64,000 nucleotides of DNA from Eikenella corrodens (GCF_003990355.1 NZ_CP034670.1:1612001-1676000); one strand, 5' to 3'; positions 35,945-45,247 are shown, numbered from the stretch's first letter. Translations and numbers: made by a program. The notes: generated by a model not told the origin, from the sequence alone.

Positions 35945-36352
35945 ATGACCGCCGAACAAATCTACCGGCAATGGCACGAAGCCGCCAAAAGCCGCGACAC
36001 CGCCGCCCTGCTCGCCCTGTACCACGAAGCAGCCGAGCTCGAATCGCCGCTGGTGCCCATCATCCTTAATCAAAACAGCGGTGTGCTGCATGGCAAAGCC
36101 GAAATCGGCCGCTTCCTCGAAGAAGGCACCCGCCGCCGTCCCAACGAATTAGTGCGCTGGTATCGCAGCGGCCAATACCTTGCCAGCGGCGACCTCCTCG
36201 TGTGGGAATACCCGCGCCAAACGCCCGATGGCGAGCAAATCGACATTTTAGAACTGATGCAGCTCAAAGACGGCCTCATCTGGCGCCACCGCATCTACTG
36301 GGGCTGGTTCGGCACACAGATGCTGATTCAATCGGCGCTATCCAAGGCTTAA
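35945..36352 (+). CDS. SnoaL/NTF2-like fold protein
   Basis: 135 residues, MTAEQIYRQWHEAAKSRDTA at the start, then ALYHEAAELESPL, HGKAEIGRFLE and GLIWRHRIYWG. This is the cone-shaped NTF2-like pattern of SnoaL-type proteins, which are often small-molecule binders or isomerases. It is divergent from fxsA. Function unassigned. Confidence 0.8.
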   Translation: MTAEQIYRQWHEAAKSRDTAALLALYHEAAELESPLVPIILNQNSGVLHGKAEIGRFLEEGTRRRPNELVRWYRSGQYLASGDLLVWEYPRQTPDGEQIDILELMQLKDGLIWRHRIYWGWFGTQMLIQSALSKA

Positions 36353-36679
36353 GCCCGAGGGCGCAACGGCCATCCCTATATCTGCCCGCCGGGCGCAAAA
36401 TCAAGCGGGCGGCAGCAAAGTTTACCGCCGTTTGCAGTTGGCCATCCGGCTAGCTGAAAAAACCAAACCATTAGCTTCAACGCGGTTAGACATTGATTCC
36501 GGCAAGCCAAACCCCATTCGAAACGGTTTGTATCCGCCCCCTTGCCCGCCCGCCAACCGTTCATTTCCTCCGCCCCGCCGCCTAGGCCGTTTTTACAGCA
36601 AGCAGCATCCTATAGTATGATAAAGGCATTCTTTATTATTGTTCAGGTAGCCCAGCTGCCCCATCACACGGAGCGCTTC
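36353..36679. other. intergenic region before nlpD
   Basis: 327 bp without a gene. It contains decayed DUS-like sequence (GCTAGCTGAAAAAA near 36450, with a tail AGCTTCAACGCGGTTAG) and a sigma-70-like promoter at 36592-36621. A host DUS core (TTCAGGTAGCCC) lies near 36641. Confidence 0.55.
36592..36621 (+). promoter_or_regulatory. candidate sigma-70 promoter of nlpD
   Basis: TTTACA (36592-36597), 18 bp, TATGAT (36616-36621), about 58 bp before the nlpD ATG. Confidence 0.45.
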
Positions 36680-37357
36680 ATGAAATTCTCTTCCGCCTGC
36701 ACCGCCTTCTTATGCACCGTCCTCCTGGCCGCCTGCGCCGGTACATCCTCCGGCGGCGCACCCTCCGGCGGTGACCAATACTACCGCGTGCAGCGCGGCG
36801 ACACGCTCTACCGCATCAGCCGACGCTTCAACCAACCCGTCTCCCGCCTGATGGCCTGGAACAACCTGAAAAACCCCTCCCAACTCGAAGTGGGTCAACG
36901 ATTGCGCGTGGGCAGCAGCACCCGTAACACATCCGTCAGCAATACACCCAACCGCACGGTAACACGCACCCCGGCCGAACGCACCAGCGCCGCGCCCAGC
37001 AGCCTGCAATGGCCGGTGCGTGGCGAAATCATCACCCCGTTTAACGGCTCCTCCAGCAAAGGCATCGACATCGCCGGCAGCGCCGGCACCCCGGTGAAAG
37101 CCGTCGCGCCCGGCCGCGTGAGCTATGTGGGCGAAGGCATCCGCGGCTACGGCAAGCTTATCCTCATCAACCACACCGGCGGTATGCTCACCGCCTACGC
37201 GCACAACAGCCAAATCAGCGTGCGCGAAGGCCAGCAGGTATCCGCCGGACAAACCATCGCCACCATGGGCAACAGCGGCACCGACCGCGTGAAACTGCAC
37301 TTCGAAGTGCGCATAAACAACCGAGCCGTCAATCCGATGGATTACCTGCCGAAATAA
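36680..37357 (+). CDS. nlpD: lipoprotein NlpD, LysM and LytM-like domains
   Basis: 225 residues. Lipoprotein signal with LLAAC lipobox (MKFSSACTAFLCTVLLAAC), a LysM peptidoglycan-binding domain (YYRVQRGDTLYRISRRF.., about 33-77), a Ser/Thr/Arg linker and a C-terminal LytM/M23 domain. The LytM domain lacks the first metal-binding His (SSKGIDIAG in place of HxGxD), as in E. coli NlpD, so it should be a non-catalytic activator of cell-separation amidases. I use the ATG at 36680 that begins the signal peptide. Confidence 0.92.
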   Translation: MKFSSACTAFLCTVLLAACAGTSSGGAPSGGDQYYRVQRGDTLYRISRRFNQPVSRLMAWNNLKNPSQLEVGQRLRVGSSTRNTSVSNTPNRTVTRTPAERTSAAPSSLQWPVRGEIITPFNGSSSKGIDIAGSAGTPVKAVAPGRVSYVGEGIRGYGKLILINHTGGMLTAYAHNSQISVREGQQVSAGQTIATMGNSGTDRVKLHFEVRINNRAVNPMDYLPK

Positions 37358-37375
37358 ACGTTTGGCACATAACAT

Positions 37376-37410
37376 AAAAGGCTACCTGAAATTTCAGGTA
37401 GCCTGTTTTC
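37376..37410 (+). terminator. perfect DUS palindrome after nlpD
   Basis: AGGCTACCTGAAA joined directly to its inverse at 37379-37404, preceded by AAAA and followed by GTTTTC. It lies between nlpD and the convergent GST gene. Confidence 0.6.
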
Positions 37411-37421
37411 GTGCCAACGCC

Positions 37422-38015
37422 CTATTCCTGTGCCGCCCGTGCGGCCGGCCGTTGCAAATGCCGCTGCATATAGCTTGCAAACGGCTCAACGTTTGGCACT
37501 ACTTGGGCGCGGAACATGCCCCAGGCCAAGAGGCTGCTCAAGTATAAATCAAGCGCGCTAAAATGCTGCCCCAGGGCGTATTCGCGGCCGTCGGCCAGCA
37601 GGGTTTGCAGGGTGTTCAATGCGGTATCGAAATCGCCGTAGCCGATCGCGCGGCGGCGATCTTCGCTCTGCGGCACTTGTTGCCAACGGTCGAGAGTGGC
37701 GTATTCAAGCTGCGTGCCAAACCACAGCCAGCGGTAGTATTGCCCGCGCTCCGGCGTGCCCGCGGCGGGGATCAGCCTTTTTTCGGGGAAAAGCTCGGCC
37801 AAATAGGTGAGGATGGCGGGCAGCTCGGTAATCACTTGCCCGGCATGTTTGATAGCTGGTACTTTGCCCATCGGGTTGATGGCCAGATAGTCTGCCTCTT
37901 TGAGCTGCGGGTAGTCCAGCGCCACGGTGTCGTAATCCGCACCGCATTCGGCCAGCATCCAGCGTACATTGTTGCCGCGCGAAGGGTGCACGGTATAGAG
38001 GGTGATTTTGTTCAT
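37422..38015 (-). CDS. glutathione S-transferase family protein
   Basis: 197 residues. The N-terminal thioredoxin-like domain (ITLYTVHPSRGNNVRWMLAECG, then GKVPAIKH and ITELPAILTYLAELFP, the glutathione-binding SNAIL-like segment) is followed by an all-helical C-terminal domain. Substrate unknown. It lies downstream of a YafY-type regulator on the same strand. Confidence 0.88.
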   Translation of the reverse strand: MNKITLYTVHPSRGNNVRWMLAECGADYDTVALDYPQLKEADYLAINPMGKVPAIKHAGQVITELPAILTYLAELFPEKRLIPAAGTPERGQYYRWLWFGTQLEYATLDRWQQVPQSEDRRRAIGYGDFDTALNTLQTLLADGREYALGQHFSALDLYLSSLLAWGMFRAQVVPNVEPFASYMQRHLQRPAARAAQE

Positions 38016-38134
38016 GATGTTTCCTTTTAAAACAGTTGATTGTGTTTTCAGGTAGCCTGAAGTGCAGTCATGATACGCCTTGGCTGTGTCAGTTTTTGTC
38101 AGCAGCCAAGGTCACAGCTAAAATGAAATCAACA

Positions 38135-38845
38135 CTAGCGGCTCAAATCAAATGCACTCAAATCCAGCCCTTCCTGCTGCCGCCAGCGTTGCAGCAGCAA
38201 GCGGTGCGGCATGGGATAGGCTGCGCCGGTTTGAATCTGCGCAATGCAGTCGCAACGGAAATGGCGGAATGCCTGCCGCAAGGTGCACCAGGCCGCCAAC
38301 AGCCGCACATCGTCCAAATAACCCAGCGCCACCGGCCACACCGTACGCCGGCTGGCCTGCCCCTGCAAATCCGTGTAGCTGAAGCTGAGCTCCGTTTCCT
38401 GCCGCAAAGCCTGCCGAACCAGTGCCAATACCTGCTCTTCGCCGCTCCCATACGACGTGCCGCCTATCGGATACACCGCATGCGCCGCTGCCTGCTCGGC
38501 CAAGCGTGCGGGTAACACCGCGTGCACCTTGCCCAACACCGAGCGTGCTGCCTCCGCCATTTCGCCATCGGCATGCGCCGCCGCCCAGCGCATGCCTAGC
38601 ATCAGTGCTTCAAGCTCGTTTTCGCTAAACATCAGCGGCGGCAGGTTGCAGTCCTGCTGCAACACAAAGCCCACGCCCGCCTCCCCTCCAATCACCGCGC
38701 CCTGATGACGCAACGTATCGATGTCGCGGTACACCGAGCGCACGCTGATGCCCAGCTCCTGCGCCAGCAGCCGCGCGCTTTTCGGATGGCGGCTGGTGCG
38801 CAAAAGCTGCAAGAGTTTGAGCAGGCGGTCGGTGCGGTTGGGCAT
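38135..38845 (-). CDS. YafY family regulator (HTH_11 plus WYL domain)
   Basis: 236 residues. N-terminal winged helix (MPNRTDRLLKLLQLLRTSRHPKSA, ELGISVRSVYRDIDTLRHQG) and a WYL ligand-sensing domain from about residue 145 (LSFSYTDLQGQASRRTVWPVALGYLDDVRLLAAWC). Probably a one-component repressor or activator. The GST gene 120 bp downstream on the same strand may be its target or partner. Confidence 0.9.
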   Translation of the reverse strand: MPNRTDRLLKLLQLLRTSRHPKSARLLAQELGISVRSVYRDIDTLRHQGAVIGGEAGVGFVLQQDCNLPPLMFSENELEALMLGMRWAAAHADGEMAEAARSVLGKVHAVLPARLAEQAAAHAVYPIGGTSYGSGEEQVLALVRQALRQETELSFSYTDLQGQASRRTVWPVALGYLDDVRLLAAWCTLRQAFRHFRCDCIAQIQTGAAYPMPHRLLLQRWRQQEGLDLSAFDLSR

Positions 38846-38945
38846 GATGAATCTCCGAATGGGTTTCAGGTAGCCTCGCGGTTTGAATGAAAGGCTACCT
38901 GAAAATATATTGGATGAACATTAAGCACGGGGCAAGGCATCGTCT

Positions 38946-39049
38946 CATAGTGAATTAACAAAAACCAGTACAGCGTTGGCTCGCCTTGCCGTACTATTTG
39001 TACTGTCTGCGGCTTGCCGCCTTGTCCTGATTTTTGTTAATCCACTATA
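38946..39049. mobile_element. CREE, short form
   Basis: 104 bp, CATAGTGAATTAAC to AATCCACTATA, CAGTAC-first orientation, between the YafY-type regulator and gloA. Confidence 0.9.
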
Positions 39050-39193
39050 GCGATGATACCGCGTTTGCAAACCACCGCGGCAAGCGGCTGACTGAAATCC
39101 GGCTCCTTCGTTTCCAGGCCGACCCAAGCTCCTCAGCCCGCCGCGAACCTGCTACAATCCGCCTCCCTAGCAAACACCAACCAAGGACAAACC

Positions 39194-39589
39194 ATGCGAA
39201 TCCTCCACACCATGCTGCGCGTCGGCAACCTCGAAGCCTCCCTCGCCTTCTACCAAGAAGTGCTCGGCATGAAGCTCCTGCGCCGCAAAGACTACCCCGA
39301 AGGCCGCTTCACCCTCGCCTTCGTCGGCTACGGCAGCGAAGACGAAACCGCCGTACTCGAGCTCACCCACAACTGGGATACCCCAAGCTACGACCTCGGC
39401 AACGCCTACGGCCACATCGCCATCGAAGTGGAAGATGCCTACGCCGCCTGCGATGCGGTGCGCGCCAAAGGCGGCAAAGTGGTGCGCGAAGCCGGCCCGA
39501 TGAAACACGGCAGCACCGTTATCGCCTTCGTGGAAGACCCGGACGGCTACAAAATCGAATTCATCCAAAAGCACGGCCGCGCAGATTAA
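39194..39589 (+). CDS. gloA: lactoylglutathione lyase (glyoxalase I)
   Basis: 131 residues. Converts the methylglyoxal-glutathione adduct to lactoylglutathione. Paired beta-alpha-beta motifs are visible: metal-binding His in ILHTMLRVGN and Glu in AVLELTHNW, then His in YGHIAIEVED and Glu in GYKIEFIQ. The length fits the bacterial nickel-type enzyme. Confidence 0.96.
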   Translation: MRILHTMLRVGNLEASLAFYQEVLGMKLLRRKDYPEGRFTLAFVGYGSEDETAVLELTHNWDTPSYDLGNAYGHIAIEVEDAYAACDAVRAKGGKVVREAGPMKHGSTVIAFVEDPDGYKIEFIQKHGRAD

Positions 39590-39845
39590 AGCCCCGGCCA
39601 AGCAAGATAGCAGGCCGAATTAACTTTCGATACCGGGCCGCAAACAATGGCGAAGCCCGCTATTTTGCTTAGCAAAAAGGCTACATGAAAATTTTCAGGT
39701 AGCCTTTTCGGTATGTTTGATTGAATGGTTTCAATCGGTTATTGGTGTGGCGGAATATGCAAAAGTTCAGCCGGTTTGCAGGCAACAGCCAAGCGGATGG
39801 GCAACACCGTCGGTTTCCGGAATGCCCGCCGGTTGGCCGGCCTGA
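39590..39845. other. intergenic region between gloA and the SDR gene
   Basis: 256 bp, no gene seen. It contains an inverted pair at about 39677-39706 in which one arm is a variant DUS (AGGCTACATGAAA) and the other is normal, flanked by A- and T-runs: a probable shared terminator for the convergent genes. Confidence 0.55.
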
Positions 39846-40562
39846 TTAAAGATACACAATCTCGCCGCTGCGGCCTTTGCTTTCCCCGCTCATCCAATAT
39901 ACGAACTCGGGGGCAAGTTCGCTTAATTCGCGCCGCTCGCTGCTGGCTTCGCCGGGATGGGTTTTCATGCGCTGCGGGGAATTAACGGGGCCGGGCACGA
40001 GCACGTTGGCGCGCAGGTTGGGAAAACGCGACCATTCGTCGGCGGCCACTTTGCACAAATAATTCAAAGCGGCTTTAGAAGCGCCGAAACCGCCCCAATA
40101 GGCCTGCGGGGTTTCGCCGTGGCTCTCGCCGATAAAGGCCACGGAGGCATCTTCGGCCGCCTGCAGCATGGGCAGGCAGGCGCGGGTGAGCGCCATGGGG
40201 GCGACGGTGTTGATGCGGTATTGGTTCACCCACTCGGCCACGGTTTGGAATTCCAGCGGCGAGAGCGCGTAGAAATAGGCGGCGCTGTGAATGATGCCGT
40301 TGAGGCGGCCGCCGGTGGCTTCGGCCACGGCTCTGGCCAGGCGTTCGTATTCCTGCTCTTCGGCGGCCAGCAGGTCGAACACCACGGCGAAGGGCTCGGG
40401 GCAGCCGGCGGAAACGATGGCGTCGTACACTTTTTCCAGCTTTTTCTGACTCCTGCCCACCAACACCACGGTGGCGCCGGCTTCGGCACAGACGCGGGCG
40501 GCTTCGGCACCGAGGCCTTGCGAGGCGCCGGTAATCAGGATGACTCTATCTTGCAGTTTCAT
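39846..40562 (-). CDS. short-chain dehydrogenase/reductase
   Basis: 238 residues. N-terminal cofactor motif ITGASQGLG (TGxxxGxG) near residue 12, then VFDLL, IIHSAAYF (NAG-like), and a catalytic region where YWGGFGASKAAL holds Tyr-x3..Lys (Y-x6-K spacing, slightly unusual). Resembles YciK-type SDR proteins. The ATG at 40562 (MKLQDRVILITG) follows GAAAGGAAACGC. Substrate unknown. Confidence 0.87.
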   Translation of the reverse strand: MKLQDRVILITGASQGLGAEAARVCAEAGATVVLVGRSQKKLEKVYDAIVSAGCPEPFAVVFDLLAAEEQEYERLARAVAEATGGRLNGIIHSAAYFYALSPLEFQTVAEWVNQYRINTVAPMALTRACLPMLQAAEDASVAFIGESHGETPQAYWGGFGASKAALNYLCKVAADEWSRFPNLRANVLVPGPVNSPQRMKTHPGEASSERRELSELAPEFVYWMSGESKGRSGEIVYL

Positions 40563-40651
40563 GCGTTTCCTTTCTGGCGGGCAAACGGGGCGGCTTTGGC
40601 TTGCGGAAGCTTTCCCTGCCGCTAAGGATGTGTTTGTTCCCAAGGGGCTTA

Positions 40652-40755
40652 TATAGTGAATTAACAAAAACCAGTACGGCTTTGGCTCGCCTTGCCGTAC
40701 CGTGTGTACTGCCTGCGGCTCGCCGCCTTGTCCTGATTTTTGTTCATCCACTATA
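40652..40755. mobile_element. CREE, short form
   Basis: 104 bp, TATAGTGAATTAAC to TTCATCCACTATA, CAGTAC-first. Internal variants GGCTTTGGCTCGCC and CCGTGTGTACTGCC distinguish it from other copies but are shared with the copy at 40977-41080. Confidence 0.9.
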
Positions 40756-40976
40756 TTTTCAGGTAGCCCGAGGAACACCTGAGGCTACCTGAAAATATAC
40801 GGCCAATCAACTCCATGCCCGATACGGCATCGCCCGCTGCAAGCCTGCCCGTTAAGGAATCCGCGGCCGCCGGCCTTGTTGCAGGCTGCCCAAAACCTTG
40901 CAGAAGCAGGCTTCACGCCCGCCCGGGCGATTGGCAGGCTGCCTGAAAAATTGAATGCCGCCGGGCATCGCGCTTT

Positions 40977-41080
40977 TATAGTGGATTAACAAAAATCAGG
41001 ACAAGGCGGCGAGCCGCAGGCAGTACACACGGTACGGCAAGGCGAGCCAAAGCCATACTGGTTTTTGTTAATCCACTATA
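40977..41080. mobile_element. CREE, short form, inverted partner
   Basis: 104 bp, TATAGTGGATTAAC to GTTAATCCACTATA, CAGGAC-first. It is the near-exact reverse complement of the copy at 40652-40755 and lies 23 bp downstream of the rng stop codon. Confidence 0.9.
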
Positions 41081-41103
41081 AACCTTCTGCCTGGCCCGTC
41101 CCG

Positions 41104-42603
41104 TCACAGCAGCACGATATCGAACTGCTCCTGCGTATAGCTGCTTTCCACCATCAGGGAAACCGGTTTGCCGATAAAATCAATCAACAGCGCCAGCGAT
41201 TGCGATTCTTCGTCCAAAAACAAATCGATAACAGATGGCGCGGCGAGGATGCGGAATTCGCGGGCATCGAAGCGGCGGGATTCGCGCACGATTTCGCGTT
41301 GGATTTCGTAGCACACGGTTTGCGCGGTTTTCAGGTAGCCCCTGCCCTGGCAGGTGGGGCAGGGTTCGCACAGGATGTGGTTGAGGTTTTCGCGCGAGCG
41401 TTTGCGGGTAAGCTCCACCAGCCCCAAGCTGGTGAAGCCGTTGAGGGTAACGCGGGTGCGGTCGAAGCGCAGGGCTTTGGCCACCTCGCCCAATACGGCC
41501 TGGCGGTGTTCTTCGCTCACCATATCGATGAAATCCACAATAATCATGCCGCCGAGGTTGCGCAAGCGCAGTTCGCGGGCGATGGCGTGGCAGGCATCGA
41601 GGTTGGTTTTGAAGATGGTTTCGTCAAAATTGCGCGCGCCCACGAAGCCGCCGGTGTTCACGTCGATGGTGGTCATGGCTTCGGTGCTCTCGATAATCAG
41701 GTAGCCGCCGAAGTTTAAATCCACACGCGGTTTGAGCGACTGGTTGATTTCCTGCTCCACATGATGGAGCTCGAACAAGGGTTTTTCGCCCTGATAGTGT
41801 TGGATGCGCTCCACCGCGCCCTGTACGTATTGCCGGGCAAATTCCTGCATCAGGCGGTAATTATTGGCGGAATCAACGAAGATTTTCTGGGTGTTGTCGT
41901 TGAACATATCGCGCAGCACGCGCAGGCTCAGGGGCAAATCCTGATACAGCATGGTTTCGGGCGGGCTGGTTTTGGAGCGGGCGAGAATGTCTTGCCACAG
42001 CTTGGCCAAGTAGCCGATGTCGGCCTGCAATTCTTCGTCGCGGGCATTTTCGGCGCTGGTGCGGATGATGTAGCCGCCGGCATTTTCGGGCAATAAAGCC
42101 TTGAGGCGGTTACGCAATTCGTTACGCTCTTCTTCATCTTCAATGCGCTGGGAAATGCCGATGTGGTTGTCTTGCGGCAGATACACGAGAAAGCGGCCGG
42201 CCAGGGAGATTTGGGTGGAAAGGCGTGCGCCTTTGCTGTTAATCGGGTCTTTAATCACCTGCACCAAGATGGTTTGCCCTTCAAACAGCATATGCTCGAT
42301 GCGCTGGGTTTCCTCTGGCTTCTGCCGCTGTTCGAGCACGTCCACAATGTGCAAAAAGGCGGCGCGCTCCAAGCCGATGTCGATAAAGGCGCTCTGCATG
42401 CCGGGCAGCACGCGTTTGACCACGCCCAAATAAATATTGCCCACCAGCCCGTGGCCGCTGTTGCGGTCGATGTGCAGCTCGCACACTTTGTTTTCTTCCA
42501 ACAGCGCCACGCGGGTTTCCTGCGGCGTTACGTTCACCAAAATGGTTTCCGGCGGGCGGCCTGAATTATCGGCCAGCCGGATTGGGTTGATTGCCTGTAG
42601 CAT
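41104..42603 (-). CDS. rng: ribonuclease G
   Basis: 499 residues. RNase E/G family catalytic region only: S1 domain after ETILVNVTPQETRVALLE (GNIYLGVVKRVLPGMQSAFIDIGLERAAFLH), 5' sensor and DNase I-like domain with the metal-binding TTIDVNTGGFVG and IIVDFIDM, then the Zn-link CEPCPTCQGRG. No long RNase E scaffold tail, so RNase G. I use the ATG at 42603. A DUS in the Zn-link region (near 41330) encodes GYLKTA. Confidence 0.95.
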   Translation of the reverse strand: MLQAINPIRLADNSGRPPETILVNVTPQETRVALLEENKVCELHIDRNSGHGLVGNIYLGVVKRVLPGMQSAFIDIGLERAAFLHIVDVLEQRQKPEETQRIEHMLFEGQTILVQVIKDPINSKGARLSTQISLAGRFLVYLPQDNHIGISQRIEDEEERNELRNRLKALLPENAGGYIIRTSAENARDEELQADIGYLAKLWQDILARSKTSPPETMLYQDLPLSLRVLRDMFNDNTQKIFVDSANNYRLMQEFARQYVQGAVERIQHYQGEKPLFELHHVEQEINQSLKPRVDLNFGGYLIIESTEAMTTIDVNTGGFVGARNFDETIFKTNLDACHAIARELRLRNLGGMIIVDFIDMVSEEHRQAVLGEVAKALRFDRTRVTLNGFTSLGLVELTRKRSRENLNHILCEPCPTCQGRGYLKTAQTVCYEIQREIVRESRRFDAREFRILAAPSVIDLFLDEESQSLALLIDFIGKPVSLMVESSYTQEQFDIVLL

Positions 42604-42877
42604 ATTCAGCTTTCTGATTTCAATTAGATTTTGCAGAACAGGCTGACGGCCTGCCTGTTCTGCAAAATCTACTGTCTGCCGGCTGGCCGGAGGCAGAATC
42701 ATACGATGAAAACAACCTTGCCGACAACCTGAACAGCAGCCGGAAAACCGGTTTCAGGTAGCATTTACTTCAAAAAAATAAGCTGTGTTTTCAAAGCACA
42801 AGTTAAAAAACAAGGCTACCTGAAAAACTTAGGCCGGGGAGGCTGGGTTTTCAGGTAGCCTTTGGTTTTCATTCAAA
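42604..42877. other. intergenic region between tyrS and rng
   Basis: 274 bp. The first part could extend the rng frame upstream but has no family similarity. It holds a GCAGAACAGG/CCTGTTCTGC inverted repeat (about 42632-42664) and three host DUS copies, two of which form an inverted pair (about 42812-42862) behind tyrS. Confidence 0.5.
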
Positions 42878-44179
42878 TCATTGCCACACCAAGAGCGCGT
42901 GATTGCGTTTGCCGCGGCGGAGGATGGTGTATTTGCCGAAGCGTTTGTGCGCGTCGGTCAGCAGGTAGGCATCGTCTGGGCGTTCGGCGGCGTGACCCGG
43001 GTTGTTCGATTCGGCGGCCTGACCGTTGAGCAATACCGCTTTGCTGTTCACAAAACCGCGCGCTTCTTTGTTGGAGGAAGCCAAACCGGTTTTCACCAAG
43101 GCTTCCACCACATTGAGGCTACCTGAAACTTCAAACGCGGGCAGGCCGTCGAGGGCGAGTTGTTCGAAGTCGCTTTCGGTCAGGCTGCTTTGGTCTTCGG
43201 CAAACAGGCTATCGGTAATGCGCTGCGCGGCTTGCAGGTCGGCTTCGCCGTGAATCAGGCGGGTCATTTCTTCGGCGAGGATACGTTGCGCTTCGGGCTT
43301 GGTGCCGCTGGCTTGGTCTTTTGCTTCGATGGCGGCGATTTCTTCCACCGACAAGAAAGTAAAATACTTCAGGAATTTATACACATCGGCATCGGCCACT
43401 TTCAGCCAGAACTGGTAGAACTGATACGGCGAGGTTTTCTTCGCGTTCAGCCATACCGCGCCGCCTTCGGTTTTGCCGAATTTGGTGCCGTCGGATTTGG
43501 TAACCAGCGGCAGGGTCAGGCCGAATACTTGTTTTTGGTGCAGACGGCGGGTCAGGTCGATGCCGTTGGTGATGTTGCCCCATTGGTCGGAACCGCCGAT
43601 TTGCAGCGTTGCGCCGTGGCGTTTGTTCAACTCGGCAAAGTCGTAGCTTTGCAGCAGCGTGTAGGCGAACTCGGTGAAGGAAATACCCACGTCGTCGCGG
43701 TCGATACGCTGTTTGACGGATTCCTTGTTCAGCATGGCGTTCACAGAGAAATGCTTGCCGATGTCGCGCAGAAAGTCGAGGCAGTTCATGCTGCCGAACC
43801 AGTCGGCGTTGTTCGCCATAATGGCGGCGTTTTCGCCTTCAAAACTTAAAAACGGTTTCAGCTGGTTGCGGATGCTTTCTACCCAGCCGACAACGGTTTC
43901 GGCGGAATTCAAGCTGCGCTCGGTTGCTTTAAAGCTGGGGTCGCCGATCATGCCGGTCGCGCCGCCCACCAAAGCAATCGGTGTATGCCCCGCCTGTTGG
44001 AAACGGCGCAATGCCAATACGGGCAGCAAGTGGCCGATATGCAGGCTGTCGGCAGTCGGGTCGAAACCGCAATAGAGGGCGATTTTTTGTTCGCCCAACA
44101 ACGTGCTCAAAGCTTCGATGTCGGTGGTTTGCGCGATCAGGCCGCGCGCTTGCAGGTCTTGGATAAGGGAGGCAGTCAT
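42878..44179 (-). CDS. tyrS: tyrosyl-tRNA synthetase
   Basis: 433 residues. Class I aminoacyl-tRNA synthetase: the HIGH-type motif is in DSLHIGHLLPVL, tyrosine binding in YCGFDPTADS, and the KMSKS-type motif is KFGKTEGG. The C-terminal S4 RNA-binding domain includes SNKEARGFVNSKAVLLNG. A DUS near 43117 encodes the VSGSL stretch. Confidence 0.98.
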   Translation of the reverse strand: MTASLIQDLQARGLIAQTTDIEALSTLLGEQKIALYCGFDPTADSLHIGHLLPVLALRRFQQAGHTPIALVGGATGMIGDPSFKATERSLNSAETVVGWVESIRNQLKPFLSFEGENAAIMANNADWFGSMNCLDFLRDIGKHFSVNAMLNKESVKQRIDRDDVGISFTEFAYTLLQSYDFAELNKRHGATLQIGGSDQWGNITNGIDLTRRLHQKQVFGLTLPLVTKSDGTKFGKTEGGAVWLNAKKTSPYQFYQFWLKVADADVYKFLKYFTFLSVEEIAAIEAKDQASGTKPEAQRILAEEMTRLIHGEADLQAAQRITDSLFAEDQSSLTESDFEQLALDGLPAFEVSGSLNVVEALVKTGLASSNKEARGFVNSKAVLLNGQAAESNNPGHAAERPDDAYLLTDAHKRFGKYTILRRGKRNHALLVWQ

Positions 44180-44291
44180 AACGGATTTCTTTGCAATAAC
44201 TGGATGGAATAGGAAATTCAGTCCGGCCGAAACCTAATTTTCAGGTAGCCTTTAAGACCGAGAGGGCGCAACGTTTGCGCCGCACCAAAAC

Positions 44292-44320
44292 AAAAAGACT
44301 TGGCAGCACCAAGTCTTTTT
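44292..44320 (-). terminator. terminator of tRNA-Pro
   Basis: Perfect stem AAAAAGACTTGG/CCAAGTCTTTTT with a five-base loop, ending in T5 on the minus strand, eight bases after the tRNA 3' end. A classic intrinsic terminator. Confidence 0.85.
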
Positions 44321-44327
44321 AAAAAGC

Positions 44328-44404
<77 letters not shown>

Positions 44405-44415
44405 AAAGAAGGCGC

Positions 44416-44444
44416 ATTATAAGCCCGGTGGCGGCGTTTAGCAA
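44416..44444 (-). promoter_or_regulatory. sigma-70 promoter of tRNA-Pro
   Basis: Minus strand: TTGCTA (44439-44444), exactly 17 bp, TATAAT (44416-44421). The start would fall near 44409, a few bases before the mature tRNA end; GC-rich GCGCC follows the -10 as in stable-RNA promoters. Confidence 0.75.
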
Positions 44445-44452
44445 GCATCATC

Positions 44453-44836
44453 TCAACACTTTTCGCGCAAACCCGCCCGCTTCCCGGCGCGCGCCGCCTG
44501 CACCTGTGCAGCAAAATACAGCGCTGCCGCCGCACCAACCATATCTGCTGCTGCATCACGCCAATCAGCCTGCCGCGATACCGTGAGCGCGCCCTGCGCC
44601 CACTCGCTGCCTGCAGCCAACACCAGCGCCGCCAGCAGCAAAGCTTGCCACGGCACAGGCCGCCGCCGCAGCAAAAACACTTTAGCCAGCAGCCAAAACT
44701 GGCCGAAAAACAAAGCCGCGTGCACCACTTTATCGAAATGGGCAAACGGCAGCGGCGCGTTGCCGCCCTGATGCAGCAGCAGCGCATACATCATGCCCGC
44801 AAACCACAAAACGCTCAGCCACAGCCAGCGGTTCAC
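44453..44836 (-). CDS. VanZ family membrane protein
   Basis: 127 residues, four hydrophobic helices. HFDKVVHAALFFGQFWLLAK and SEWAQGALTVSRQADWRDAAADMVGAA-like positions (shown in part: SEWAQG, DWRDAAAD) are the VanZ-family pattern. Function outside glycopeptide resistance clusters is unknown. Its start overlaps the end of the upstream small gene by four bases. Confidence 0.85.
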   Translation of the reverse strand: MNRWLWLSVLWFAGMMYALLLHQGGNAPLPFAHFDKVVHAALFFGQFWLLAKVFLLRRRPVPWQALLLAALVLAAGSEWAQGALTVSRQADWRDAAADMVGAAAALYFAAQVQAARAGKRAGLREKC

Positions 44837-45039
44837 GCCCGGTGCTCCTCAAGCCAATCGGCACACATCATCGCCAGCCGCACAAACCGCCCGCCACGCT
44901 CATCCAGCACCGCCTGCCACTGCGCCACTTCCTCTGCCGAAGGCGCTTCGTCCAAACTGCATTCGTTGAGCCAAAAATCCAGCGTTTCCGCCGCCGCACC
45001 CACGGTTTCGGTGCGGAAAAATTCCAAGAGTTCAGACAT
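44833..45039 (-). CDS. small acidic protein of unknown function
   Basis: 68 residues, MSELLEFFRTETVGAAAETL to WLEEHRA. The ATG at 45039 has GGAGAG before it; the longer open frame upstream is only DUS-derived sequence. Acidic, helical, no membrane segment. Overlap with the VanZ-like gene (ATGA) indicates one operon. Family not recognised. Confidence 0.72.
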   Translation of the reverse strand: MSELLEFFRTETVGAAAETLDFWLNECSLDEAPSAEEVAQWQAVLDERGGRFVRLAMMCADWLEEHRA

Positions 45040-45247
45040 TTCACTCTCCAGCTGTTTGATGATTGATACGGTGGATTGTACTTGCCTTTCATTCTGTATG
45101 CCATCGGGTTTCAGGTAGCCTTTATCGCGCAACAGGCTACCTGAAATTCTCTTGGCTGACCCGCCCATATTTTTCAGGTAGCCTCTACTCCCGCCCAAGC
45201 CCTCCATAATCTTCTATAATACCCGCTTCTTTCCAGCTGCCACCGCC

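Larger units (their letters stand above)
40563..41103. other. intergenic region with an inverted pair of near-identical CREEs
   Basis: 540 bp with no gene. CREEs at 40652-40755 and 40977-41080 are inverted relative to each other and share rare internal variants; a host DUS pair (about 40757-40797) and a DUS-like GGCTGCCTGAAAA (near 40937) lie between them. Confidence 0.7.
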
